Assembly (NCBI RefSeq): GCF_023221595.1
Contig: NZ_CP096563.1
Coordinates: 3,863,501 to 3,927,500 of the forward strand
DNA: 64,000 bases
Source: Rhodococcus qingshengii JCM 15477
GTDB lineage: Bacteria > Actinomycetota > Actinomycetes > Mycobacteriales > Mycobacteriaceae
Direction of reading: 5' to 3'
Part shown: in pieces, positions 1-8,567 of the stretch
Numbering within the stretch: the first letter of the stretch is position 1
Layout: every line of letters starts with the position of its first letter
Notes under the pieces: model-generated
Database searches by the model: none
What the model saw: the letters and a program-made list of their open reading frames with translations, nothing else
Told to the model about the DNA's origin: nothing
Made by a program: the position numbers and the translations under genes

Positions 1-875
1 GGCGTCGGCTGGTCGAAGAAGATGAGGAAGTTGATGTCCTCGTCACCTAGAACCTCGATGTGATGGGGATAGGCACGCGGAACGAAATACACCTGACCAG
101 GCTCCAGTAGGTAGGTGTCGAGCGAACCGTCCGGATCGAGGACCGTCATCCGCCCGTGACCACGATGCACGTATCCCATTTCGGCAGTGACGGGATGCCA
201 GTGTGGCTCACGCATCCCACTCTCGCGAATAGTCAACGAGTACATCGAAAGATCCTCCAGCGCCGCCCAATACTGCTTGCGCGCCACTTTCGCCTGTCCG
301 TACGGATATGCGAGAGGCGCGATCTGGCCTTCGAGATCGAAGAGATGCGCGTTGGGAAGGCCGGCGGTATCGGGAACGACGGCGGCGCCGTCCCGCCGAA
401 CTATCTGGGACGCATCGGCTCTACCGAAGACGTCGAAGGCCGATGCGGCGAGATCGTACGTGTTGCCGAGCACCGCGTTCGACATTGCGCTGACGCTACT
501 CTGCAACGAAAAGTGCTGCGGGAGTGAAGTACGCAGGGCAGCGATGATCTCCGCCTCCTCCTCTCCGACATTCTCGATGTGATAAATCGCGCCGGATTCG
601 ACGTGATACATCTGCCCCGCTCGCACCACGAAGCTGGCGAACTCGTCAGCATTGCCCAGCATCGAGACGAGCACGGTTCCGCTGGTGACGTAGGCGATCT
701 GGTTCGCGTTGACGTTCCATTGTGGTTCACGGATCGCGCCGGGACCGAGAACAATTCGTTTGATCGACAGACCGGACAGGATCGGCAACGAACTCGTGTC
801 GAGTTGCGAGATCGACCCAAGTTCGTTCTCGAAGACACTGGGGCCATTGCATAGTGAGGCAACGTGTGTAGACAT
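1..875 (-). CDS. Bicupin (double cupin-domain) protein, partial
   Basis: The gene starts with ATG at 875 and runs off the left edge with no stop; 291 codons are visible. It has two tandem cupin beta-barrels, the fold of oxalate decarboxylases and germin-like enzymes. The C-terminal barrel keeps a full metal site: REPHWHPVTAE at residues 222-232 gives His, His and Glu, and PRAYPHHIEV near residue 271 gives the last His. The N-terminal barrel has REPQWNVNANQ at residues 49-59, so three ligands are replaced and only a late His (IYHIEN) remains. The substrate cannot be told from sequence. It lies 59 nt downstream of a chloroperoxidase-type hydrolase on the same strand and may be cotranscribed. 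Cupin fold is clear; the enzyme class is open. Confidence 0.85.
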   Translation of the reverse strand, partial: MSTHVASLCNGPSVFENELGSISQLDTSSLPILSGLSIKRIVLGPGAIREPQWNVNANQIAYVTSGTVLVSMLGNADEFASFVVRAGQMYHVESGAIYHIENVGEEEAEIIAALRTSLPQHFSLQSSVSAMSNAVLGNTYDLAASAFDVFGRADASQIVRRDGAAVVPDTAGLPNAHLFDLEGQIAPLAYPYGQAKVARKQYWAALEDLSMYSLTIRESGMREPHWHPVTAEMGYVHRGHGRMTVLDPDGSLDTYLLEPGQVYFVPRAYPHHIEVLGDEDINFLIFFDQPT

Positions 876-934
876 GGCAATTTTATCCTTCCCACTCTGG
901 TCCTTTCGACTCCGGTCCTTCCGCCTCGCTGACG

Positions 935-1756
935 TCAGTCCTCGATGAACGCGAGAATGTCCTGGTCCAGTGTCTTCTGATATGAGCCGTAGATGCCGTG
1001 AGGTGCGCCCGGATACACCTTCAGCGTGCCCTTCTTCACCAGCTTGATCGCCTTCTCGGCCGCTGCGCCGATCGGCACGATCTGATCGTCGTCGCCCTGA
1101 GCGATGAGGAACGGAACGTCGATGGCTTCGAGATCGGAGGTCTGGTCCGTCTCCGAGAATGCCTTGACGCAGTCGTAGGCCGCGGCGAGATTGACCAACA
1201 TACCTTGCCGCCAGAAGTCGTCCTTCGCCCCTTGCGAGACGTCGGCACCTTCGCGGTTCGCGCCGTAAAAGCTCTCGCTGAGATCCTTGTAGAACTGCGA
1301 TCGGTCTCGCAGAACTCCCTCACGGATGCCGTCGAAGACCTCGATCGGTGTGCCTTCGGGGTTGCCGTCCGACTTGACCATGATCGGCGGTACGGCGCCG
1401 GCGGTGATCACCTTGGCCACGCGCCCTTTGCCGTGCTGCGCCGCGTACCGGACCACTTCCCCGCCGCCGGTCGAATGGCCAACCAGGACCAGGTCTTTCA
1501 GGTCGAGTGTGTCGATCAGCTCAGCCAGGTCCTTGGCATATGTATCCATGTCGTTGCCGGTGTACGTCTTCGACGAGCGACCGTGTCCTCGACGATCGTG
1601 CGCGATGGTCCGGTATCCGGCGTCGGCGAACAACTTCATCTCGACCTGCCACGCGTCAGAACTCAGCGGCCACCCGTAGCTGAGGACGATCGGCCGGCCG
1701 ACGCCGTGCTCGGTGTAGTAGATCTCGGTTCCGTCGGAGGTGGTGATGTAGGGCAT
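935..1756 (-). CDS. Alpha/beta hydrolase, non-heme chloroperoxidase type
   Basis: A 273-residue single-domain alpha/beta hydrolase, the usual length for cofactor-free haloperoxidases and related esterases. The nucleophile elbow is GHSTGGG around residue 94, the acid lies in AQGDDDQIVP and the His in PGAPHGIYGS near the C-terminus, so the triad is complete. The strand before the oxyanion loop reads LSYGWPLSSDAW, where family members usually have HGWP. No signal peptide, so it is cytoplasmic. Such proteins are often named chloroperoxidase but usually act as esterases or perhydrolases; the true substrate is unknown. It lies between an alcohol dehydrogenase (188 nt upstream) and the bicupin gene (59 nt downstream), all on one strand. 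Confidence 0.9.
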   Translation of the reverse strand: MPYITTSDGTEIYYTEHGVGRPIVLSYGWPLSSDAWQVEMKLFADAGYRTIAHDRRGHGRSSKTYTGNDMDTYAKDLAELIDTLDLKDLVLVGHSTGGGEVVRYAAQHGKGRVAKVITAGAVPPIMVKSDGNPEGTPIEVFDGIREGVLRDRSQFYKDLSESFYGANREGADVSQGAKDDFWRQGMLVNLAAAYDCVKAFSETDQTSDLEAIDVPFLIAQGDDDQIVPIGAAAEKAIKLVKKGTLKVYPGAPHGIYGSYQKTLDQDILAFIED

Positions 1757-1884
1757 GCTCTGCTCTTCTCTGTCGAGTCGTGGACTGAGATCCGGACACG
1801 GTGCCCGGTTTCCTCACTCTGCGAGTGCCCACTACGGGGGCAGTCGACTCATCGATCGACAGAAATGTGCGTGGGGGCAGAAGA

Positions 1885-1923
1885 CTCCGGCCCGACACCA
1901 CGAAGCGTGGTGCCGGGCCGGAG
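1885..1923 (-). terminator. Strong hairpin downstream of the alcohol dehydrogenase gene
   Basis: CTCCGGCCCG and CACCAC pair with GTGGTG and CGGGCCGGAG across a 5-nt loop, giving a 17-bp stem with one mismatch. It begins about 20 nt after the stop codon of the dehydrogenase. No clear T tract follows, so it may stabilise mRNA ends rather than terminate by the classical mechanism. Confidence 0.5.
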
Positions 1924-1944
1924 CCTTCAGTCAAAGGGAAACGA

Positions 1945-3072
1945 TCAGTAATCGTCCTCCGTGTAGACGATCATCCCCCGCAGATTCTTTCCTTCGAGCA
2001 TGTCGGCGTACCCCTCGTTGATCTCCTCGAGCTTGTAAGTCTTGGTCACCAACTCGTCGAGTTTGAGCGCGCCGCTTCGGTAGTGATCGAGCAACTTGGG
2101 AATCTGGGACCGTGGCCCTACCCCGCCGAAGATGGCTCCCTGCAAACGCTTCTGCAGAAGGGTCAGCTCGAAGAGGCTGAGCGTCACCTGCGAATCTGCG
2201 TAATGCCCCATTCCGACGACCACGACCTGGCCACCCTTGCCCGTCGCGCTGAGCGCGGGCTGAATGATGTCGCCGTGAATCTCGCCCACGGTGATCACGG
2301 TGACGTCGGCCATCTTGCCCCAGGTGATCTCGCCGATCACCGGTAGCGCTTCCTCGAGGGAGGCAAAAGTGTGTGTGGCGCCGAATTCCTTTGCCTTGTC
2401 GCGCTTGAACTCGACGGGATCGATCGCGATCACAAATCGTGCTCCGGCGGACGCCGCACCCTGCACCGAGTTGATTCCGACGCCGCCGACGCCGACGACC
2501 ACCACCGTGTCGCCGACCTTGGCTCCACCGATCGCGGTGGCCGATCCCCAACCGGTGGCAACACCGCAGCCGAGCAAGGCCGCCTTGTCGAGCGGGATGT
2601 CCTTCTCGATCTTGATCACCGACGCCTCGTTGACGGTCACGTACGGCGAAAATGTTCCGAGCAGGCACATCTGGATGACCGGCTCGTCGTCGAGGGTGAC
2701 GCGGTACGTCTTGTCGGAGATCGCCTGCCCGGTCAACAGGCCGGCTCCTTCGTCGCAGATGTTCTGCAGACCCTTCGCACAGGACGGACAACGTCCGCAC
2801 GCCGGGATGAAGGCGAGAACCACGTGGTCGCCTTCTTCGACGCTCGCGACACCCGGTCCGACCTTCGTCACCACTCCGGCGCCTTCGTGCCCGCCCAGGG
2901 CCGGGTAGAAGGGCAGCGGGCTGGCGCCCGTACGCAAATGTTCGTCCGAATGGCACAGCCCCGATGCGGCGAGTCGGACCTGCACCTCACCCGAGACCGG
3001 GTCCCCCAGCTCGACCTCTTCGATCTCCCACGCCTGACCTGGCGCCTTGACTACCGCTGCCTTGACCTTCAC
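1945..3072 (-). CDS. NDMA-dependent (nicotinoprotein) alcohol dehydrogenase
   Basis: A 375-residue zinc-dependent medium-chain alcohol dehydrogenase of the actinobacterial N,N-dimethyl-4-nitrosoaniline-dependent type, in which NAD stays bound. Catalytic zinc ligands are seen in GLCHSDEH and GGHEGAG; the structural zinc loop is CGRCPSCAKGLQNIC; the Rossmann motif is VVGVGGVGINSV. I chose GTG 3072 because GAGGAG lies 5 nt upstream and the product then has the same length as the paralogue at 36819-37946; a longer frame exists to 3324. It is divergent from the spermidine-synthase-like gene, and the shared 166-nt region holds two inverted repeats. The alcohol substrate is unknown; family members oxidise primary alcohols or aldehydes. 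Confidence 0.9.
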   Translation of the reverse strand: MKVKAAVVKAPGQAWEIEEVELGDPVSGEVQVRLAASGLCHSDEHLRTGASPLPFYPALGGHEGAGVVTKVGPGVASVEEGDHVVLAFIPACGRCPSCAKGLQNICDEGAGLLTGQAISDKTYRVTLDDEPVIQMCLLGTFSPYVTVNEASVIKIEKDIPLDKAALLGCGVATGWGSATAIGGAKVGDTVVVVGVGGVGINSVQGAASAGARFVIAIDPVEFKRDKAKEFGATHTFASLEEALPVIGEITWGKMADVTVITVGEIHGDIIQPALSATGKGGQVVVVGMGHYADSQVTLSLFELTLLQKRLQGAIFGGVGPRSQIPKLLDHYRSGALKLDELVTKTYKLEEINEGYADMLEGKNLRGMIVYTEDDY

Positions 3073-3140
3073 CTGCACTCCTCGAAATTCTTCGTGATGC
3101 ACGGACGACGAAAGAACGCGCCGGCATTTGTGTCGCCGAT

Positions 3141-3161
3141 CACACTCCATGTACGAGTGTG
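3141..3161. promoter_or_regulatory. Inverted repeat, candidate operator of the dehydrogenase
   Basis: CACACTC (3141-3147) and GAGTGTG (3155-3161) form a perfect 7-bp inverted repeat around a 7-nt spacer, about 70 nt upstream of the dehydrogenase start. Size and spacing suit a dimeric regulator. No binding family can be assigned. Confidence 0.4.
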
Positions 3162-3190
3162 CCTGAAGTAGCCCGAGAATACCGTCGGTC

Positions 3191-3232
3191 CGTGTGCCTT
3201 TTTGGTAGCCGCCTCTACCAGAAAGGCGCACG
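3191..3232 (+). promoter_or_regulatory. 18-bp hairpin immediately before a start codon
   Basis: CGTGTGCCTTTTTGGTAG (3191-3208) pairs with CTACCAGAAAGGCGCACG (3215-3232) over a 6-nt loop; the only two non-Watson-Crick positions become U-G pairs in the plus-strand RNA. The stem ends 6 nt before the ATG at 3239, so if transcribed it would hide the ribosome entry region; if not, it is a long operator for the divergent promoters. Confidence 0.5.
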
Positions 3233-3238
3233 GCTAAC

Positions 3239-4099
3239 ATGGACACAGTGGCCAAGGGAACTCGCAAGACCAGAACTCGCAGCAGTACTCCCGAGCGAGG
3301 CGAGTCCGGTCCCGTCGCCGGCACTTTTCCGATCGATACCGGGACGTGCGAACTAGTCCGCGATCAGTACTCCGATGACAGTTGGATCATCCAGATCAAC
3401 GGAGTGCCCAGTTCCCACGTGAACGTCGCGGATCCCACGGTGCTCGATTTCGAGTACATGCGGTGGATCGCGCATCTGGTCGATTCCGAACGTGACAAGG
3501 CCGAGCGCCTGCGGGTGCTTCATCTCGGCGGTGGCGCCTGCTCCATGGCCAGATACTTCGCCGCCACCTACCCTGACGCGCGTCAAGTGGTGGTCGAAAT
3601 CGACGGTGCTCTGGCGGAACTTGTACGCGATTGGTTCGACCTCCCGCGCGCGCCTCTTCTGCGCATCCGCGTCGGAGAAGCCCGCGCCGTCACCGAAACT
3701 CTCACCGAGTCCACCCGGGACATCGTGATTCGAGATGTCTTCGCCGGCAGCACAACTCCGACACCACTGACGACGGCGCAATTCACCACCCACGTACGAC
3801 GCGTGCTCGCACCGGGCGGCATCTACATCGTCAACTGCGGCGACACCCCGGATCTCCAGGGCGCGCGCAGCGAGGCCGCAACCATCGGCGCACAGTTCGA
3901 ACACATGGCGATCATCGCCGATCCCGCGATGCTCAAGGGCCGCCGCTACGGCAACATGATCATCGCGGGCAGCGACGTACCGATCGGCGGGCAACCCGCG
4001 CTCGCGCGCGAGCTACTCGGCGGCGGAGTTCCCGCCCACGTGTGGCAGGACGCCGAAGTCCGCAAGTTCGCCGCGAATGCGCCGGTTCGCCAAGACTGA
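3239..4099 (+). CDS. Spermidine-synthase-like (SpeE fold) protein
   Basis: A 286-residue protein with the Rossmann methyltransferase-like core of spermidine synthases. The nucleotide loop is VLHLGGGACSMARYFA around residue 98, followed by the acidic strand end VVEIDGAL, and the position of the catalytic Asp is occupied by IRDVFAG. The N-terminal 25 residues are basic and low-complexity. Actinobacteria carry several such SpeE-like proteins whose reaction is not established, so polyamine synthesis is not assured. No Shine-Dalgarno is obvious before ATG 3239; instead a strong hairpin ends 6 nt upstream. A GTG at 3248 is an alternative start. Confidence 0.8.
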   Translation: MDTVAKGTRKTRTRSSTPERGESGPVAGTFPIDTGTCELVRDQYSDDSWIIQINGVPSSHVNVADPTVLDFEYMRWIAHLVDSERDKAERLRVLHLGGGACSMARYFAATYPDARQVVVEIDGALAELVRDWFDLPRAPLLRIRVGEARAVTETLTESTRDIVIRDVFAGSTTPTPLTTAQFTTHVRRVLAPGGIYIVNCGDTPDLQGARSEAATIGAQFEHMAIIADPAMLKGRRYGNMIIAGSDVPIGGQPALARELLGGGVPAHVWQDAEVRKFAANAPVRQD

Positions 4100-4108
4100 G
4101 CAAAAACG

Positions 4109-7100
4109 CTACTCCCCGCCGAAGACCCTCTCCACCACTGCTTTTGCCCGACGCGTGATGCGCAGGTAGTTGTCGAGGAACTCCCCTGCGTCGTCGCCGT
4201 ATCCAGCGACCTGCGCCACCGCCGCGAGAACACGGCCCGGGCCGGGAAGCTGATCGGTCGGCTTGCCTCGCACCAGAACGAGGCAGTTGCGTGCCTTCGT
4301 CGCGGTGATCCAGGCGTCACGCAGCAGTTCGACGTCACCTTCGCTGAGCAGTTCCGCGGCGCCGATGGCGTCGAGAGTCTCGAGGGTCGATGTGTTGTGC
4401 AGCGACTCGATCTTGTCGGCATGGCGTAGCTGCAGCAGTTGCACAGTCCACTCGATGTCGGCCAAGCCTCCGCGACCCAGTTTCGTGTGCGTCGCCGGAT
4501 CGGCTCCGCGCGGGAGCCTTTCGGAATCGACTCGCGCCTTGATGCGCCGGATCTCGCGCACCGCCGCATCACTGACGCCGCCCTCGGGGTAGCGGGTCTT
4601 GTCGATCATGTGCAGGAACCGCAGTCCCAGTTCAGGATCACCGGCAACCGGGTGCGCACGAAGCAGCGCTTGAATCTCCCACGCCTGAGCCCACTTCGCG
4701 TAGTACGCGTCGTAGGACTCGAGAGTGCGCACCATCGGACCGTTACGGCCTTCCGGACGCAATCCGGTGTCGACTTCGAGCGGAGGATCCGTGCTCGGTG
4801 CCCCGAGAAGCTTGCGCACCTTGTCGGCAATGCTGTTGGCCCACTTGACCGCAACGGTCTCGTCGACGCCCTCGCGGGGTTCGCACACGAACAGCACGTC
4901 CGCATCGGATCCATAGCCGAGTTCGCCACCGCCGAGTCGGCCCATGCCGATGACGGAGAAACTGGCCGGCGCCTCGGTCCCGAGTTCGGTGACGCTGGCC
5001 CTGATCACCGCGGAGAGCGATGCATTGAGCACCGCGGCCCACACCGAGGACAGCGCCTTGCAGACTGCAGGAACATCGAGCATGCCGAGGATGTCGGCCG
5101 ACGCGATTCGCGCAAGTTCGTGTCGCCGCAACGAGCGGGCCGCAGCAACAGCACGATTGGGATCACTGTGTCGGCCGGAGGCGGTGAGGATTCCGCGAGC
5201 GACGTCCTCGGGCTTCGGCTCGACAAGGCGCGGTCCACTCGGCGAATCCGCGAACAAGCGAATCACGTCGGGAGCCTTGATGAGCAGGTCGGGTAGGTAC
5301 GCCGACGAGCCCAGCACGGTCATCAGACGCTCGGCCACCGCAGCCTCGTCGCGGAGCAGGCGCAGGAACCACGTCTGGTCGACGAGCGCGTCCGAGAGCC
5401 TGCGGTAAGCGAGCAGACCTGCATCGGGATCCGGTGTGTCCGCGAGTGATTCGAGCAGAGTCGGCAACAGGAGCGCTTGAATGCGACCCTTGCGTGAAGC
5501 GCCACTCGTCAGTGCAGTCAGATGCCCGAGAGCATGCTCGGGTGCCGTGTAACCGAGAGCGGCCAACTGGCGAACCGCGGCTTCTGGCCCCAGGACCAGT
5601 GCTTCCTTGTCCATCCGCGCCACCGATTCGAGAAGCGGGCGGTAGAACAACTTGGCGTGCAGGCGGCGAATCCGATGCGAATTCCGCTTGATCTCGGCGC
5701 GCAGGACTCCCAGGGAATCCAGACGACCGTCGGGTCGCATGTGCGCGGCGCGGGCCAGCCAACGCAGCGCTTCCTCGTCGTCCGGCGGCGGCAGGGTGTG
5801 TGTGCGCTTGAGCTTCTGCAACTGCAGACGGTGCTCGAGCAGACGCAGGAATTCGTACGACGCAGTCAGGTTGGCGGCGTCGTCGCGGCCGACGTATCCA
5901 CCCGCCGCCAATGCGGTCAGTGCATCGACCGTGCTCTGGACATGCAACGAACTGTCGGCGCGCCCGTGCACCAATTGCAGGAGTTGGACGGCGAATTCGA
6001 CGTCGCGCAAACTTCCGCGGCCGAGTTTGAGTTCACGCTCACGCAGTTCGGGGGGAACCATTTCCTCGACGCGTCGACGCATGGCCTGGACTTCGGGGAC
6101 GAAGTCCTCGCGCTCGGAGGCGATCCACACCATCGGGCTCATCGCCTCGGAGTACTGGCGACCGAGCTCCATGTCGCCGGTCATCGGACGAGCCTTGAGC
6201 AGTGCCTGGAACTCCCAGGTCTTGGCCCAGCGCTTGTAGTACGTGATGTGGGATTCGAGGGAGCGAACCAATTCTCCGCGCTTGCCTTCGGGGCGCAGCG
6301 CAGCATCGACCTCGAAGAATGCGGAGGTTCCGATACGCATCATCTCGCCGGCAACGCGGCTGGCCGTCGCATCGGCCGGTTCGGCGACGAACACCACGTC
6401 GACGTCGGAGACGTAGTTCAGCTCGCGCGCACCACATTTGCCCATGGCGATCACGGCGAGCCGGATCGGACAGCTGCCCTCGGGACACACCGTTGCGATG
6501 GCCACCGCAAGTGCAGCGGTCAGCGCGGCGTCGGCCAGATCGGAAAGCTGGTGCCCCACAGTCTGATACGGAACTACGGGTTCGTTCTCGACGGTCGCCG
6601 CAAGATCAGCCGCGGCCAGCAGCATCAGCTGGTCCTTGTAGCTCTTACGCAGAGCAACAACAGCTTCCGGCCCGGTCACCGTGGCGCGGTAGGTCAGTGA
6701 ACCTTCGGTGGCACCCTCGTCGACAGTTGCACCCACGACCTCCAGCAAGGCTGCAGTCGCCTCGTCCTTGGTCGGCAGAGCGGTGCCGTCGAGCAGTTTC
6801 CAGCCGATCGGATCCGCGGCCAGGTGGTCGCCGAAGGCCGACGACGCACCCACGAGTGCGAACAAACGGCCGCGCAGGCTCTTGTCCTTGCGCAGGACCT
6901 GATCGAGTTCGCGCCACCCGTCGCCGAGCCCGTCCTTGATCCGCACAAGGGTGCGCAGAGCGAGGTCGGCGTTCGCGGCACGCGAAAGCGACCACAAGAG
7001 TTCGATGCTCTCGGCGTCGACCCAACCGAGCTGACGCAACTCGTCGGCAGCGGTGGGCTCGACCAGCCCGAGTCGACCCGGTCCTGGAACTGCTGATCTC

Positions 7101-7123
7101 GCAGCGGGCGGTTTCACCGTCAC
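4109..7123 (-). CDS. glnE: Bifunctional glutamine synthetase adenylyltransferase/deadenylylase
   Basis: GlnE switches glutamine synthetase off and on by attaching and removing AMP. The product is about 1004 residues, close to mycobacterial GlnE. Both nucleotidyltransferase domains are present: the N-terminal one has [10 protein letters not shown], the C-terminal one [11 protein letters not shown], each after the expected Gly-rich loop and followed by a GlnD/PII-uridylyltransferase-type helical domain. Start GTG 7123 overlaps the TGA of glnA2 as GTGA, implying translational coupling; GTG 7117 is an alternative. The frame extends further upstream but only inside glnA2. The neighbour glnA2 encodes a glutamine synthetase paralogue; the main target GlnA1 is not in this window. 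Confidence 0.97.
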   Translation of the reverse strand: MTVKPPAARSAVPGPGRLGLVEPTAADELRQLGWVDAESIELLWSLSRAANADLALRTLVRIKDGLGDGWRELDQVLRKDKSLRGRLFALVGASSAFGDHLAADPIGWKLLDGTALPTKDEATAALLEVVGATVDEGATEGSLTYRATVTGPEAVVALRKSYKDQLMLLAAADLAATVENEPVVPYQTVGHQLSDLADAALTAALAVAIATVCPEGSCPIRLAVIAMGKCGARELNYVSDVDVVFVAEPADATASRVAGEMMRIGTSAFFEVDAALRPEGKRGELVRSLESHITYYKRWAKTWEFQALLKARPMTGDMELGRQYSEAMSPMVWIASEREDFVPEVQAMRRRVEEMVPPELRERELKLGRGSLRDVEFAVQLLQLVHGRADSSLHVQSTVDALTALAAGGYVGRDDAANLTASYEFLRLLEHRLQLQKLKRTHTLPPPDDEEALRWLARAAHMRPDGRLDSLGVLRAEIKRNSHRIRRLHAKLFYRPLLESVARMDKEALVLGPEAAVRQLAALGYTAPEHALGHLTALTSGASRKGRIQALLLPTLLESLADTPDPDAGLLAYRRLSDALVDQTWFLRLLRDEAAVAERLMTVLGSSAYLPDLLIKAPDVIRLFADSPSGPRLVEPKPEDVARGILTASGRHSDPNRAVAAARSLRRHELARIASADILGMLDVPAVCKALSSVWAAVLNASLSAVIRASVTELGTEAPASFSVIGMGRLGGGELGYGSDADVLFVCEPREGVDETVAVKWANSIADKVRKLLGAPSTDPPLEVDTGLRPEGRNGPMVRTLESYDAYYAKWAQAWEIQALLRAHPVAGDPELGLRFLHMIDKTRYPEGGVSDAAVREIRRIKARVDSERLPRGADPATHTKLGRGGLADIEWTVQLLQLRHADKIESLHNTSTLETLDAIGAAELLSEGDVELLRDAWITATKARNCLVLVRGKPTDQLPGPGRVLAAVAQVAGYGDDAGEFLDNYLRITRRAKAVVERVFGGE

Positions 7124-8460
7124 AGACCGAGGTAGGTCTTGAGCTCGAACGGCGTCACGTGGCTGCGGTATTCCTCCCACTCACGACGCTTGTTGCGCAG
7201 GAAGAAATCGAAGACGTGCTCGCCGAGTGCTTCGGCCACGAGCTCCGACTTCTCCATCTCGCGCAGAGCGCTGTCCAAGTTGCTCGGCAGTTCCTTGTAA
7301 CCCATGGCGCGGCGCTCGGCGGAGGTCAACGACCACACGTCGTCTTCTGCCTCGGGCGGCAAGGTGTAGCCCTTCTCGATGCCGCGAAGACCGGCAGCAA
7401 GCAGGACCGCGAAAGTCAGGTACGGGTTGCAAGCCGAGTCTGGGCTACGGATCTCGACGCGGCGCGAGGACGCCTTGTTGGGCGTGTACATCGGGACGCG
7501 GATGAGAGCCGATCGGTTGGACGGGCCCCACGACGCGGCAGTGGGTGCCTCTCCCCCGTGGACGAGTCGCTTGTACGAATTGACCCACTGGTTCGTGACC
7601 GCACTGATCTCGTTTGCGTGCTCGAGGATGCCGGCGATGAACGCCTTGCCGGTCTCGGAGAGCTGCATCGGATCGTCAGGATTGTGGAAGGCGTTGGTAT
7701 CGCCCTCGAACAGGCTCATGTGGGTGTGCATCGCGGAGCCGGCCTGATCACTGAACGGCTTGGGCATAAAGCTCGCCCGGACGCCTTCACCGATCGCGAC
7801 CTCCTTGACGACGTACCGGAACGTCATCACGTTGTCGGCCATCGAGAGTGCGTCGGCGTAGCGCAGATCGATCTCCTGCTGACCCGGCGCGGCCTCGTGG
7901 TGGCTGAACTCGACCGAGATGCCCATCGACTCGAGTGCGTCGATGGCGTGGCGGCGGAAATTCGGAGCCGAATCGTGCACGGCCTGGTCGAAGTATCCGC
8001 CCGAGTCGGCCGGGATCGGCGGAGTGCCGTCGATCGGGCCGTTCTCCAGAAGGAAGAACTCGATCTCCGGGTGGACGTAGCAGCTGAAGCCCAAGTCGCT
8101 GGCCTTGCTCAGCTGGCGACGCAGTACGTGGCGCGGATCGGCCCACGACGGCGAACCGTCGGGCATCGTGATGTCGCAGAACATGCGAGCGGAATGCTGC
8201 GCACCGTCCTTGTGCGCCCACGGCAGGATCTGGAATGTCGAGGCGTCGGGCCGAGCGACGGTGTCGGCTTCGGAGACTCGAGAGAATCCCTCGATGGCGG
8301 AACCGTCGAATCCGATTCCCTCCTCGAAAGCGCCTTCGAGTTCGGCGGGGGCGATCGCCACCGATTTGAGGTACCCGAGAACATCGGTGAACCACAAGCG
8401 GACAAACCGAATGTCGCGCTCTTCCAGGGTACGAAGCACGAATTCTTTTTGGCGATCCAT
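7120..8460 (-). CDS. glnA2: Glutamine synthetase, GlnA2 type
   Basis: A 446-residue glutamine synthetase, exactly the length of M. tuberculosis GlnA2. Visible motifs include the N-terminal beta-grasp domain ([13 protein letters not shown]), the start of the catalytic domain with [10 protein letters not shown], the metal-binding EIEFFL, the ATP-site region with HTHMSLFEG, and the Arg-rich [11 protein letters not shown]. The canonical adenylylation segment NLYDLPP reads EKGYTLPP here, one residue shorter, so control by GlnE is uncertain for this paralogue. ATG 8460 was chosen by family length over an ATG six codons upstream. It is the first gene of a glnA2-glnE pair. The upstream gap 8461-8567 should hold the promoter; I could not assign a GlnR box with confidence. 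Confidence 0.95.
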   Translation of the reverse strand: MDRQKEFVLRTLEERDIRFVRLWFTDVLGYLKSVAIAPAELEGAFEEGIGFDGSAIEGFSRVSEADTVARPDASTFQILPWAHKDGAQHSARMFCDITMPDGSPSWADPRHVLRRQLSKASDLGFSCYVHPEIEFFLLENGPIDGTPPIPADSGGYFDQAVHDSAPNFRRHAIDALESMGISVEFSHHEAAPGQQEIDLRYADALSMADNVMTFRYVVKEVAIGEGVRASFMPKPFSDQAGSAMHTHMSLFEGDTNAFHNPDDPMQLSETGKAFIAGILEHANEISAVTNQWVNSYKRLVHGGEAPTAASWGPSNRSALIRVPMYTPNKASSRRVEIRSPDSACNPYLTFAVLLAAGLRGIEKGYTLPPEAEDDVWSLTSAERRAMGYKELPSNLDSALREMEKSELVAEALGEHVFDFFLRNKRREWEEYRSHVTPFELKTYLGL

Positions 8461-8567
8461 GCACGCGAGACTAAGCAAGCCACGTTAAATCTGTGTTACA
8501 TCAGTGGTCCCGGTTAACAGAGTGATTGGTCACCATCGCATAGGCGCAGCGTACGGCGCCGCGCCGG

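Noticed and set aside
998..1951. Open frame of 317 codons on the plus strand
   Set aside because: Antisense to the hydrolase gene with its complete catalytic triad.
8461..8567. Possible GlnR box upstream of glnA2 (GTAACAC and TTAAC elements)
   Set aside because: Spacing and sequence fit the GlnR pattern poorly, so I did not annotate it.
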